A stretch of DNA of 64,000 bases from Streptomyces sp. CG1. GTDB lineage: Bacteria > Actinomycetota > Actinomycetes > Streptomycetales > Streptomycetaceae. A model generated the notes under the pieces. It worked only from the letters and a program-made list of their open reading frames with translations, was not told where the DNA came from and searched no databases. Position 1 is the first letter of the stretch. Each line of letters begins with the position of its first letter. Location of the stretch: positions 3,844,001 to 3,908,000 of the forward strand of contig NZ_CP163518.1 in NCBI RefSeq assembly GCF_041080625.1, in the 5' to 3' direction. The translations under genes and the position numbers were made by a program. Positions 18,044 through 27,549 of the stretch are shown piece after piece.

Positions 18044-18703
18044 ATGCCCTCGGACACGCTTCCCGGCCCGCTGCGGTTCCTGGTCTTCGGCGCGGCCCTG
18101 CGGGCCGATTCGACCAACGCCCGCCTCGCCTCCCTCGTGGCCCGGCTCATCTCCGACACCGGTGCCACCGTCGACCTCGCCACCATGCGCGATTTCGACA
18201 TGCCCGTGTACGACGGCGACATGGAGGCCGGCGAAGGGCTGCCGCACGGCGCCCTCGCCCTACGCGACCGGCTTGAGCAGAGCGACGCCTTCGTCATTTC
18301 CTCGCCGGAGTACAACGCCTCCGTGCCGGGAGTGCTGAAGAACGCGATCGACTGGGTCTCGCGTGTCCGGCCGCAGCCGTTCAAGACCAAGCACGCGCTG
18401 CTCGTCTCCGCCTCGCCGTCGATGGTCGGCGGCAACCGCGGGTTGTGGGCTCTGAGGATTCCCCTGGAACACCTGGGCACCCGCGTCTACCCGGACATGT
18501 TCAGCGTGGCCAACAGCTACCAGGCCTTCGCCGAAGACGGAACGCTGGCCGACCCAGGGCTGCAGCAACGTCTCACCGAGACGGTGTCGGGTTTCCTCAG
18601 CCTGGTCGAAGCGGACGTGCGCTACGTCTGCCTCGAACGCCGTTGGTACGAGTTCCTGGGAGACCGTACCGAGGCGGCCATCACCCAGCGGGCCGAGAAG
18701 TGA
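18044..18703 (+). CDS. NADPH-dependent FMN reductase family protein
   Basis: A 219-residue flavodoxin-fold reductase. The phosphate-binding loop FGAALRADSTNARLA is near the start. The family landmark SSPEYNASVPGVLKNAIDWV follows, which positions the isoalloxazine ring and the dimer interface. It should reduce FMN or quinone-like compounds with NAD(P)H in the cytoplasm. The ATG at 18044 has GGAAGGA seven bases upstream; the longer open frame in front is rich in rare-looking codons and has no site. The C-terminal 40 residues (VRYVCLERRWYEFLGDRT) extend past the usual domain end. It is a single gene, with no partner genes close by. Confidence 0.9.
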   Translation: MPSDTLPGPLRFLVFGAALRADSTNARLASLVARLISDTGATVDLATMRDFDMPVYDGDMEAGEGLPHGALALRDRLEQSDAFVISSPEYNASVPGVLKNAIDWVSRVRPQPFKTKHALLVSASPSMVGGNRGLWALRIPLEHLGTRVYPDMFSVANSYQAFAEDGTLADPGLQQRLTETVSGFLSLVEADVRYVCLERRWYEFLGDRTEAAITQRAEK

Positions 18704-19385
18704 TGCCGGGACGGCGCAACAGGATCAGATGAAGATCACCAAGGTGGGTCAGATTTGATACGCCGTCAGTGAGACCGTTTTGGGCCGTCGCTGAGACTTG
18801 CGCCGTTCCGACCGGAAGGTGATCGTGGCGGTCAGCCCGCCACGCAGGCAATGATCCGGGTGAGGACGAGTCTCGTCCTGAGTTGTCAGCTTGGAAGCTG
18901 CGATCATTTGAGTGCGGTTCAGGCGCTGGCCTGGGTGGATGCGGGAGCGTCGTATTCCCCGAAGTGGCCCCGGGACCAGGCTGCGCTGCAGGCAGCAGAA
19001 GCGGCGCCGCCACGGCGCGATCAGCGTAGAACTCCAGCTGTGCGAGCTTGGCGAAGGCATCAGACCGCCAACACGAGAAGCGTCCGCTTCCCCTCGGTCG
19101 CCAGGGCCAGCGCCAGTGCGGCGGCGACCGTCGTCTTTCCGGTCCCGCCCTTGCCGCTGACGACCTGGAGCCTGCTCACGTCTTCGAGACTAACCAGTCC
19201 GGCCGACGGTCACGCCCGGGGCTGTGGATAACGGTCGTCACACTCGGGCCGCCCGCCCGGGGACACCGCCGGCCCCCTTTCGCGCCGACCCCCGTGCGCA
19301 CGGACGGTCTAGTCCAGGAAGGCGTCGCAGCCAAAGGGCTCCTAACGTCGCTTATGTCCCACTTGCTTACCGTCAGGAGTCAGAT
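18704..19385. other. gene-poor stretch with gene debris
   Basis: About 680 bp with no intact gene. It contains a short perfect palindrome GGACGAG-T-CTCGTCC at 18862-18876 and the ArsA-like stub annotated separately at 19060-19179. Bases 19180-19385 hold the promoter and leader of the Gly-rich secreted protein, with AGGAG at 19375-19379. Confidence 0.5.
19060..19179 (-). pseudogene. ArsA/ParA-type ATPase, N-terminal stub
   Basis: From a GTG at 19179 the minus strand reads SRLQVVSGKGGTGKTTVAAA, continuing with LALALATEGKRTLLVLAV and then a TGA. This is the deviant Walker A start of an ArsA-like anion-transport or ParA-type ATPase, whose full length is over 300 residues. Only 39 codons remain and the switch and Walker B parts are absent, so it is a truncated relic and not an active gene. 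It shows that recombination or deletion took place here. Confidence 0.7.
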
Positions 19386-19985
19386 GTGAACCGCATGCGC
19401 CGCTACATGGCCTGCACCACCGCAAGCACACTGCTCACCCTTGGCGCCTTCGCGCTCGCCGCTCCCGCCCAGGCGCAGACGCGCCCTGTCACCAGCGTCG
19501 CCGTTCCGGGCGTCCACGCCGATAGCGGCAACTCCAACGGCAACGGTTGCGGCTGCGGTAAGGGCAGTGGCAGTGGCAGTGGCAGTGGCAGTGGCAGTGG
19601 CAGTGGCAGTGGCAGCAGTAACGGCAACGGCTGCGGCGATGGCAACACCTACGGCAACGACAAGGGCAGCAGCAACGGCTGTGGTTGCGGCGATGGGAAC
19701 AGCTACGGCAACGACAAGGGCAACGGCTGCGGTTGCGGCAACGACAAGGGCAACGGCAACAGCAACGGCTGCGGTTGTAGCGACGGCAACGACAAGGGCA
19801 ACAGCAACGGCAACAGCTGCGGTTGCGGCAGCGGTAACAGCAAGGGGAGCGGCAGCGGCACAGGCAGCGGCAGCGGCGACGGCTGCACTTGCAGTAACGG
19901 CAACGGCAAGGGTGACGGCAGCGGCAGCAGTAACGGCAATGGCTGCGGCAACGGCAACGGCAACGACGGCCACGACCACCAGTGA
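19386..19985 (+). CDS. secreted Gly/Ser/Asn/Cys-rich repeat protein
   Basis: A 199-residue protein with a Sec signal peptide (MRRYMACTTASTLLTLGAFA, cleavage likely after APAQAQ) followed by about 150 residues built almost only of Gly, Ser, Asn, Asp, Lys and Cys. Motifs repeat irregularly: SNGCGCG, YGNDKGN, DGNSYGNDKG. A Gly-Ser run at about 60-77 is encoded by a near-perfect hexanucleotide repeat (GGCAGT). Cysteines occur mostly as Cys-Gly-Cys pairs spaced 15-25 residues apart, which suggests metal binding or a disulphide-linked matrix. The GTG at 19386 has AGGAG six bases upstream. I recognise no family. Slippage in the hexanucleotide run would alter length without breaking the frame. Confidence 0.8.
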   Translation: MNRMRRYMACTTASTLLTLGAFALAAPAQAQTRPVTSVAVPGVHADSGNSNGNGCGCGKGSGSGSGSGSGSGSGSGSSNGNGCGDGNTYGNDKGSSNGCGCGDGNSYGNDKGNGCGCGNDKGNGNSNGCGCSDGNDKGNSNGNSCGCGSGNSKGSGSGTGSGSGDGCTCSNGNGKGDGSGSSNGNGCGNGNGNDGHDHQ

Positions 19986-20111
19986 ACTGGCCTCCTCGGC
20001 GACCTGCCGGGGCTGTGCTCGGTCTCCTGGGCGGCACCGGCTGCTAGTGCTGGCCGGGTCACCATGCAACTGCTCCCCGATGCCGACCGCTGGCTCGGCG
20101 CCGGAATCGGA

Positions 20112-20273
20112 GAATGCGAGCAACGGTGCAAGGTGCTCGATGATGCGGCCGACGGCCGACTTGGATACCCCGAACAGCGGCGCCGGCTGCCTCGGAGTCA
20201 AGTTCGTCCGCCGGTACGCGGCGACCAGCAGAACCCGATCCTCCAGCGGCAGGCTCGGTCGACTTGCGGTTCG
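20112..20273 (-). pseudogene. IS5-like transposase remnant (N-terminal HTH)
   Basis: The minus strand encodes TASRPSLPLEDRVLLVAAYR followed by TNLTPRQPAPLFGVSKSAVG and RIIEHLAPLLA. This is the N-terminal helix-turn-helix of the IS5-group transposases common in Streptomyces. The DDE catalytic region does not follow; the frame runs into unrelated sequence antisense to the Gly-rich protein. I did not find terminal inverted repeats. It marks an old insertion in this unstable stretch. The rest of 19986-20380 shows nothing else. Confidence 0.55.
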
Positions 20274-20380
20274 CGGGAGAGGGGCTGGCTCCCGGTCAGG
20301 TGAACGTCGCGTACGGCCAGCGCGATGATCACTCAAGGTTGCCGCTACGGCGGCAACCAAAATCGGTGCGGCAAGGTCTC

Positions 20381-20845
20381 ATGGATATGAGCCCTCGTTT
20401 CACGGCGCCGGATGCGAGACGATTCAGCATGGTCCGCCTGCTTGGGACCAGCGCGGTCGTGATCGGTGCGGTTGCTGGATGCACCACCCAGCCGACAGTA
20501 TGCGCGACCTCCGCGGTGTCGGCGTTACCCTCCGTCCAGCTAAACGTCTCGGCATGGACGCGATCGCACCCACAGGCGACAGTGCGAGCCTGCTCCGACA
20601 CTCACTGCGTGTCGTACCCGGCTGGGGAAGTCGGAGCACAACTGCACGTCCCGACTTCGCCCGGCACCGACCCACGCCGCATGTTGACCATCACCCTCAG
20701 CGCGGACCAGGCCGGACAGCCGGTGCTCCGGACCAAGACCCTGGTGCGGCTCGTGCACCACACCACGCACGATCCGTGTGGATCGAGTGACTGGTGGACG
20801 GCGTCGGTCACCCTCACCGCGACGGGACAACTCCAACCGGGCTGA
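20381..20845 (+). CDS. putative lipoprotein of unknown function
   Basis: A 154-residue protein with a lipoprotein-type signal. After a polar start (SPRFTAPDARRFSMVRLLG) comes the hydrophobic core TSAVVIGAVAGC, in which GAVAGC is an acceptable lipobox. The mature part is beta-rich and has four further cysteines (ATVRACSDTHCVSYP and HDPCGSSDWW among them). The ending WWTASVTLTATGQLQPG suggests an immunoglobulin-like or small sandwich fold. Start choice is uncertain: ATG at 20381 (AAGG upstream) or ATG at 20429 directly before the signal. No family recognised. It lies downstream of a transposase remnant. Confidence 0.6.
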   Translation: MDMSPRFTAPDARRFSMVRLLGTSAVVIGAVAGCTTQPTVCATSAVSALPSVQLNVSAWTRSHPQATVRACSDTHCVSYPAGEVGAQLHVPTSPGTDPRRMLTITLSADQAGQPVLRTKTLVRLVHHTTHDPCGSSDWWTASVTLTATGQLQPG

Positions 20846-21378
20846 TTGTCGGCGCCGAGAGCCACAGTATGGAAGATCGCGTATGCGGATGCGGTCTGAG
20901 CTGGCAAGACGCTGGCCTGGGCGTTCCTGGCGTGTTCACTTACGGACGGTCCGACGGCTCATGACCGGGTGCCGTGAGGTCTACCCATATCCAGCTCTGC
21001 CATGAGGCCCCATGGCTCATGACTGGTGATCGTTGCTTGGACTGTCTCGCTGAGGGGGCGCCTGGGTTCGTCTGCCATGACGGCATCATCCCTCCTGAAC
21101 CCACCACTTACCCCCGCTCCCATCCTGTACGCCGTCGACCCACACACCGTGGAGCAGGCGTGGTTCATGGCGTGCGGGATGGGAGCGCACCACGCCCGCC
21201 ACCAAGACCATGTCCTCTGTAGGCGGAGCGGAGCGCAGCCGGGGCTTGACGCCGGAGAGGGCATCGAGGCCCTGAGCCTCTTGGGAGGCGATGACGCCAA
21301 GCCGCAAAAGGTCGTCCACAACCGCCACACTGCGGGCAGGATGCCGCTGACGTAGTTCTGTCCCGGTCAGGGGGTCAA
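20846..21378. other. non-coding stretch, mostly featureless
   Basis: 533 bp without a gene I can support. The only recognisable piece is a possible S1-like fragment on the minus strand (separate entry). The last 20 bases carry the leader of the membrane protein gene (GTCAGGGGGTCAA, then ATG). Confidence 0.45.
20959..21078 (-). pseudogene. possible S1-like domain gene fragment
   Basis: A 39-codon frame starts with ATG at 21078 and contains ETVQATITSHEPWGLMAELD, which looks like the first two strands of an S1-like RNA-binding domain (a 'V-x-A-T-I-x-S-H-x-P-W-G' pattern). It ends eight residues later at a TGA, so the domain is not complete. It may be a truncated gene or coincidence; a profile search against the S1 family would decide. 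Confidence 0.3.
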
Positions 21379-21954
21379 ATGGGAAGCGCGCTCATCGGCT
21401 TAGCCGCTGCGGTGGTTGGCGTCACAGGCACGCTTGTTGCCTCTGTCCTGTCTCAACGTCTCCTGGCTCGCGATCAATCGGAACAGTTTCAGCGTCAGCA
21501 GCAGGCGGTTGAAGCTCAGTGGCACCGTGAGCAGCGAGTAGCTGAGCTGAACCGCCGGCGCGAAGGCTACATGCAAGTCAACGCGTCCTTCCGGCGCTAC
21601 CGAACCCAGCTCATGAACTTCCTGTGGACTGTGCACAAGGGAGCTGTCACACCGGATGAACGCGAGCTGCTCGAGGAGGCCCGGCGCGACCATCACTCCG
21701 TCCTCGCCGAGGCTCAGATGGTCGCGTCCGCAGCGGTTTTGGTCGAGCTGGACGGCATGACGACCGCGCTGTCCGAGGTCTACCGGCGGACCATGTGTCT
21801 GGAGGAAGGGAATCCGGATCCGGATGGATCATTCCACGAAATACGGACAGACTTCGTTCGGCTTTGGGAGCGTTGGGAGGGGATGCGCGCCGTGATGCGC
21901 GCCGACCTCGGCCTCGGAAGCGTGGCGGGCGAGCCACCCGCAATCGGTCCCTGA
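21379..21954 (+). CDS. single-pass membrane protein with coiled coil, unknown function
   Basis: A 191-residue protein. Residues 3-26 form one transmembrane helix (LIGLAAAVVGVTGTLVASVL). A strongly charged, Gln-rich helix follows (about 30-65), likely a coiled coil, then helical segments up to residue 180 with no catalytic motif. The layout, an N-terminal anchor with a cytoplasmic helical bundle, resembles small actinobacterial proteins of unknown function. The ATG at 21379 follows CAGGGGGTC, a moderate ribosome binding site. The gene stands alone. GC content and codon use look slightly lower than in the neighbours, in keeping with the accessory nature of 17.6-22 kb. Confidence 0.7.
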   Translation: MGSALIGLAAAVVGVTGTLVASVLSQRLLARDQSEQFQRQQQAVEAQWHREQRVAELNRRREGYMQVNASFRRYRTQLMNFLWTVHKGAVTPDERELLEEARRDHHSVLAEAQMVASAAVLVELDGMTTALSEVYRRTMCLEEGNPDPDGSFHEIRTDFVRLWERWEGMRAVMRADLGLGSVAGEPPAIGP

Positions 21955-22148
21955 AGCACCCCTCCCCTGTGACCTGGGGGTTTTCCGCTGTTGGTGGTGG
22001 CTGGCCGGAGGGCGCCAAGACCCTCGGGCGGATGGCGCACTGGTTGGGGTGTCTGGGGATGATCAGTGGTTCGGCGCGGCTGATCTTTTTTGATACTTCC
22101 CAGGACGGGTCCGGCGCCCGGAACGAAGAGGCCTGATGCCGGACGAGG

Positions 22149-23552
22149 TCAGTTGTCCGGCTGTTCGCGTTTGCGGAGCAGTACCAGGACCGCGCCGCCG
22201 ATCACCACGAAGCCGATGGCCACGCCGGCGATGAGCGGGGTGATCGCCGAGCCGCCCGTCGCGGCGAGGTCGGTGCCGGGGGCCGTGGTGCCGCCGACCG
22301 TGGCGGGGCTGGGCTCGTTGTGGACCTGGGTCGTCTGGGTCGTGAGTGCGCCCTGGGTCTTGCAGTCGAGGACGCCGGTGAAGCGGTGGGTGAAGCCGTG
22401 CGGCCCGGTGATCGTGAAGTCGTAGGCCTGGTCCTCCTGGAGCGGGATGCTCACCGTGCGGGTGGCGCCCGCGGGGATGGTGTGCTCGGTGCCCATCAGC
22501 TCGAAGGTGAAGGGCTTGCCGCCCTTGTTGGCCGCGATGATGTCCACGGCGCCCTTGGCGCAGTCCTTGCGGGCCGAGACCGCGGGTATGGCGCCCTCGG
22601 AGGCCCAGGTGGCGGTCGCGGTCGCGGAGACCGTGGACTCGCTGGAGCCGGCCAGTATCTGGGTCTGGCTGCGGCTGTCGGAGGTGAAGGCCCGGCCTAC
22701 GGGCACCGTGGTCGAGGCTTGTACCGTCAGCTGCGCCGTGCCGGCCGAGGCGTCCTCCGGGATGTCGAAGTACAGCTGGCTGCCGTCCTTCGCCGAGGTG
22801 ATGACCTTGCCGGTCTTGTCGATGATCCGCACCCGGCTGGTGGCCGCGTCCCTCGGCGGGGTCACGGCGACGCCGGTCGCGTTGGTGTGCACGGTCACCG
22901 GTCCCAGCAGGTCCCCCGGCCGGCCGGCGACCGCCGGCGGGTCCAGGGTGAGCGAGGCCTGCGGTTCGCCGAGGCCGCCGGCGCTCTTCTGCAGATAGTC
23001 GGCGAGCTTCTCGGCCTGCGGGTCGACGGCGTCGACCTTCACGTGGTCGGAATAGCGCCAGATGGCGACCTGGGTACCGGCCGCCGCGTCCTGCTCGGTG
23101 AGCGAGCCGGTGCCGGCACTGTGGGCGAGTGCGGCGAGGTCGTTGATCTGGGGGTAGGAGTTCTGCAGGATCCAGCGGATCTTTCCGGCGTCCTTGTTGA
23201 CGCCCAGCGAGGTGCCGCTCCAGGACGTCTCCTCGTAGTAGGCGTCGCGCTGGGTCGGGTTGTGGAGGTCGACGCAGTACGTCTGCAGGGTGCCGCCGCC
23301 GTCGACGGACATCTCGAACAGGCCCGCCTGCACCCGCTGGTCGCCGCCGTTCTCGTGGATCACGGCCTCGCCGTAGGTCTTCAGGCCGTTGATCGTGGCC
23401 GCCGCTCCGCCCTCGGTCTGCGGTGTCTCGTCGGCCGCGGCCGTACCGGCGCCGGACAGCACACCGGCTGCCACGAGACCGGATGCCGCCGTGGCGGCGG
23501 CCAGGCGGGCCGCTCCGGCGGAACGGCGGAAGCCAGAGAACGCAGCAAGCAC
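22149..23552 (-). CDS. thioester-domain (TQXA) surface protein with LAxTG sorting signal
   Basis: A 467-residue secreted, sortase-anchored protein. It has an N-terminal signal peptide, cleaved near GAGTAAADE. The thioester (TQXA) domain at about 50-190 includes TYCVDLHNPTQRD, which supplies the reactive Cys, and GTQVAIWRYSDH, which supplies the Gln of the Cys-Gln thioester. Beta-sandwich repeats follow. The end is typical for Streptomyces class E sortase substrates: LAATGGS, a hydrophobic helix and RKREQPDN. Such thioesters bind covalently to surfaces. The GTG at 23552 with GAAGGGG upstream gives a proper signal peptide; a longer frame adds 16 residues without function. A single gene between an unrelated membrane protein and ssbB. 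Confidence 0.9.
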   Translation of the reverse strand: MLAAFSGFRRSAGAARLAAATAASGLVAAGVLSGAGTAAADETPQTEGGAAATINGLKTYGEAVIHENGGDQRVQAGLFEMSVDGGGTLQTYCVDLHNPTQRDAYYEETSWSGTSLGVNKDAGKIRWILQNSYPQINDLAALAHSAGTGSLTEQDAAAGTQVAIWRYSDHVKVDAVDPQAEKLADYLQKSAGGLGEPQASLTLDPPAVAGRPGDLLGPVTVHTNATGVAVTPPRDAATSRVRIIDKTGKVITSAKDGSQLYFDIPEDASAGTAQLTVQASTTVPVGRAFTSDSRSQTQILAGSSESTVSATATATWASEGAIPAVSARKDCAKGAVDIIAANKGGKPFTFELMGTEHTIPAGATRTVSIPLQEDQAYDFTITGPHGFTHRFTGVLDCKTQGALTTQTTQVHNEPSPATVGGTTAPGTDLAATGGSAITPLIAGVAIGFVVIGGAVLVLLRKREQPDN

Positions 23553-23823
23553 AGAATTCCCCTTCGAGCAGGACCCGTTGGACGTGGGGGAGGGTCCCAC
23601 CAGCAGAATCGGCAGCCCTTAGGGGCACGCCCGGCATCCTATGGATCACTCGGAGCCTCTCCCGTCGGTCGGATGATCCGATGGGCGATCCGATCCGTAA
23701 TCGTTATCCCCGGGACCGTCCATGAGCTGGGCATATCGACAAATCCACCGGTTCGTACGGGGTGTTCGGGAACCGCGTCCCGCCGGGACCGGGCGGTCCC
23801 GGCGCATCTGCCGCTCGCTGATG

Positions 23824-24300
23824 TCACGTCACCGCAGCGGGCTCCGGGGCTTGTTGGGCCACTTCCTCGTCCAGTGCGCCGGCGGGGCCCGGTGTCTCCC
23901 AGCTCGGCTCCGGCCGGGCCGCCATGAGGGCGGCCTCCGGTTTGGCCGCGCGCTGGAAGGCGGCCGTACCGCGTGCGAGGTCGTGGCCGATCGCCACGGC
24001 GTCGATGTCGGCGGAGGCCCACTGCTGCTGCCCCTCGCGCACCTCCGTGCGCACCTTCAGCCGGCCTTGTACGACGAGCGGCTGGCCCACCTCCACGGAC
24101 GCCGCCACGTTCACCGCGAGCTGGCGGTTGGCCCACACCGTGAAGAAGTTGGTGTGTCCGTCGGTCCAGGCGCTCTTCTCCCGGTCCCAGTAGCGCGCGG
24201 TCACCGCGAGCCGGAACCGGGCCGACGGGCCCGCCGCCAGCTCCCGGTACACCGGCTGGGTCGCCACGTTGCCCACCACGCAGACGATCGTCTCGTTCAT
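23824..24300 (-). CDS. ssbB: single-stranded DNA-binding protein, SsbB type
   Basis: A 158-residue OB-fold SSB. The N-terminal core has ETIVCVVGNVATQPVYREL, then RFRLAVTARYWDREKSAW, then FFTVWANRQLAVNVAASV and VGQPLVVQGRLKVR. Unlike the housekeeping SsbA it lacks the long Gly-rich tail and the acidic DDDIPF-type end; the C terminus is EEVAQQAPEPAAVT. This matches the short paralogue that functions in chromosome segregation during sporulation in S. coelicolor (known for the family). The ATG at 24300 is the natural start of the OB fold. It lies downstream, in the same direction, of the dynamin gene pair, but 900 bp of tandem repeat separates them. Confidence 0.92.
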   Translation of the reverse strand: MNETIVCVVGNVATQPVYRELAAGPSARFRLAVTARYWDREKSAWTDGHTNFFTVWANRQLAVNVAASVEVGQPLVVQGRLKVRTEVREGQQQWASADIDAVAIGHDLARGTAAFQRAAKPEAALMAARPEPSWETPGPAGALDEEVAQQAPEPAAVT

Positions 24301-25206
24301 GTCCTCGCTCCCCTCCCCCACCCGGCTCTCGACGGCCGGGCGGACACACGTACGGGCCCGTCCCGTACGGCTGCGTCTGCCGTGCCGGCGCGTACGACCG
24401 CCGTACGCGCCGGCACATCCCGCCGATCGCGGGCGCCGTCCGCCGTCCCTCCGGCCGGACCCGCCGTGCGATCGCCGCAACCTCAGACTGCCTTCGCCTG
24501 GCCGGGCCCGCAGAGCGCTGTGGACGACCACCTCACCTGTGGAAATCCCCGTAACCCGCACGGGTGACCTCCGTCCCCCACCGCTGCCTTCGCCCCCGGT
24601 GGCCGCAGCCGACCGCGGGCTGACGCCTCCCGGGGCAACCTCGACCGGCCCCCAGCCCACGCATCCCGGGTGGCCCCGGCGCCAGCCCACGCACCCCAGG
24701 TAACCGCCCCCGGCCATCAGCCAACCCACCCCGAACGGCCACCCCCGGCCCCCAACACACACCCACCCGAGCGACCGCAGCCGCACCCAACCCACACACC
24801 CCAGGCAACCACCCCAGCCATCAGCCAACCCACCCCAAACGGCCACCCCCGGCCCCCAACACACACCCACCCGAGCGACCGCAGCCGCACCCAACCCACA
24901 CACCCCAGGCAACCACCCCAGCCATCAGCCAACCCACCCCAAACGGCCACCCCCGGCCCCCAACACACACCCACCCGAGCGACCGCAGCCGCACCCAACC
25001 CACACACCCCAGGCAACCACCCCAGCCATCAGCCAACCCACCCCAAACGGCCACCCCCGGCCCCCAACACACACCCACCCAGGCGATGGCAGCCATCCCC
25101 AGCCCACGAACCCCGGGCTGGCCATGGCCAGCCTTCAAGCGCACCCACCCCCGAGCGACCGCCCCGGCCTCCGGCACACGCACTCCAGGGCGGCCGCCCC
25201 CGCTCG
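24301..25206. other. ssbB upstream region, T-depleted and repeat-rich
   Basis: About 900 bp with no gene. The 300 bp next to ssbB (24301-24600) should hold its promoter; a short AC-rich run starts around 24590. The remainder is the 104-bp tandem array and its decayed flanking copies. The plus strand carries very few T residues from about 24660 to 25110. Open frames seen here on the minus strand are repeats in changing frame (unit length not divisible by three) and are not genes. Confidence 0.7.
24721..25080. repeat. 104-bp direct tandem repeat, about 3.5 copies
   Basis: Copies begin at 24721, 24825, 24929 and 25033, exactly 104 bp apart, each starting CCAACCCACCCC. The three full copies are almost identical (one G/A change at the 13th base of the first); the fourth stops after about 48 bases and then diverges. 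Weaker copies flank both sides (about 24630-24720 and 25081-25200). Each unit has one T on the plus strand, so the minus strand, the sense strand of the neighbouring genes, carries many G-runs (GGGGG, GGGG) that could form G-quadruplexes or R-loops. Confidence 0.92.
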
Positions 25207-27546
<2,340 letters not shown>

Positions 27547-27549
27547 CGG

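Noticed and set aside
19489..20131. Cys/Arg-rich and Leu/Pro-rich frames opposite the Gly/Ser/Asn-rich protein
   Set aside because: They are antisense shadows of the hexanucleotide-rich gene; the sense frame has a signal peptide and a ribosome site, while the antisense ones have neither.
24660..25206. Long open frames on the minus strand of the tandem repeat, with repeated Gly/Trp/Val peptides
   Set aside because: The unit of 104 bp is not divisible by three, so the frame changes from copy to copy; there is no ribosome site, and the composition follows from the strand bias. Treated as repeat DNA and not as a gene.
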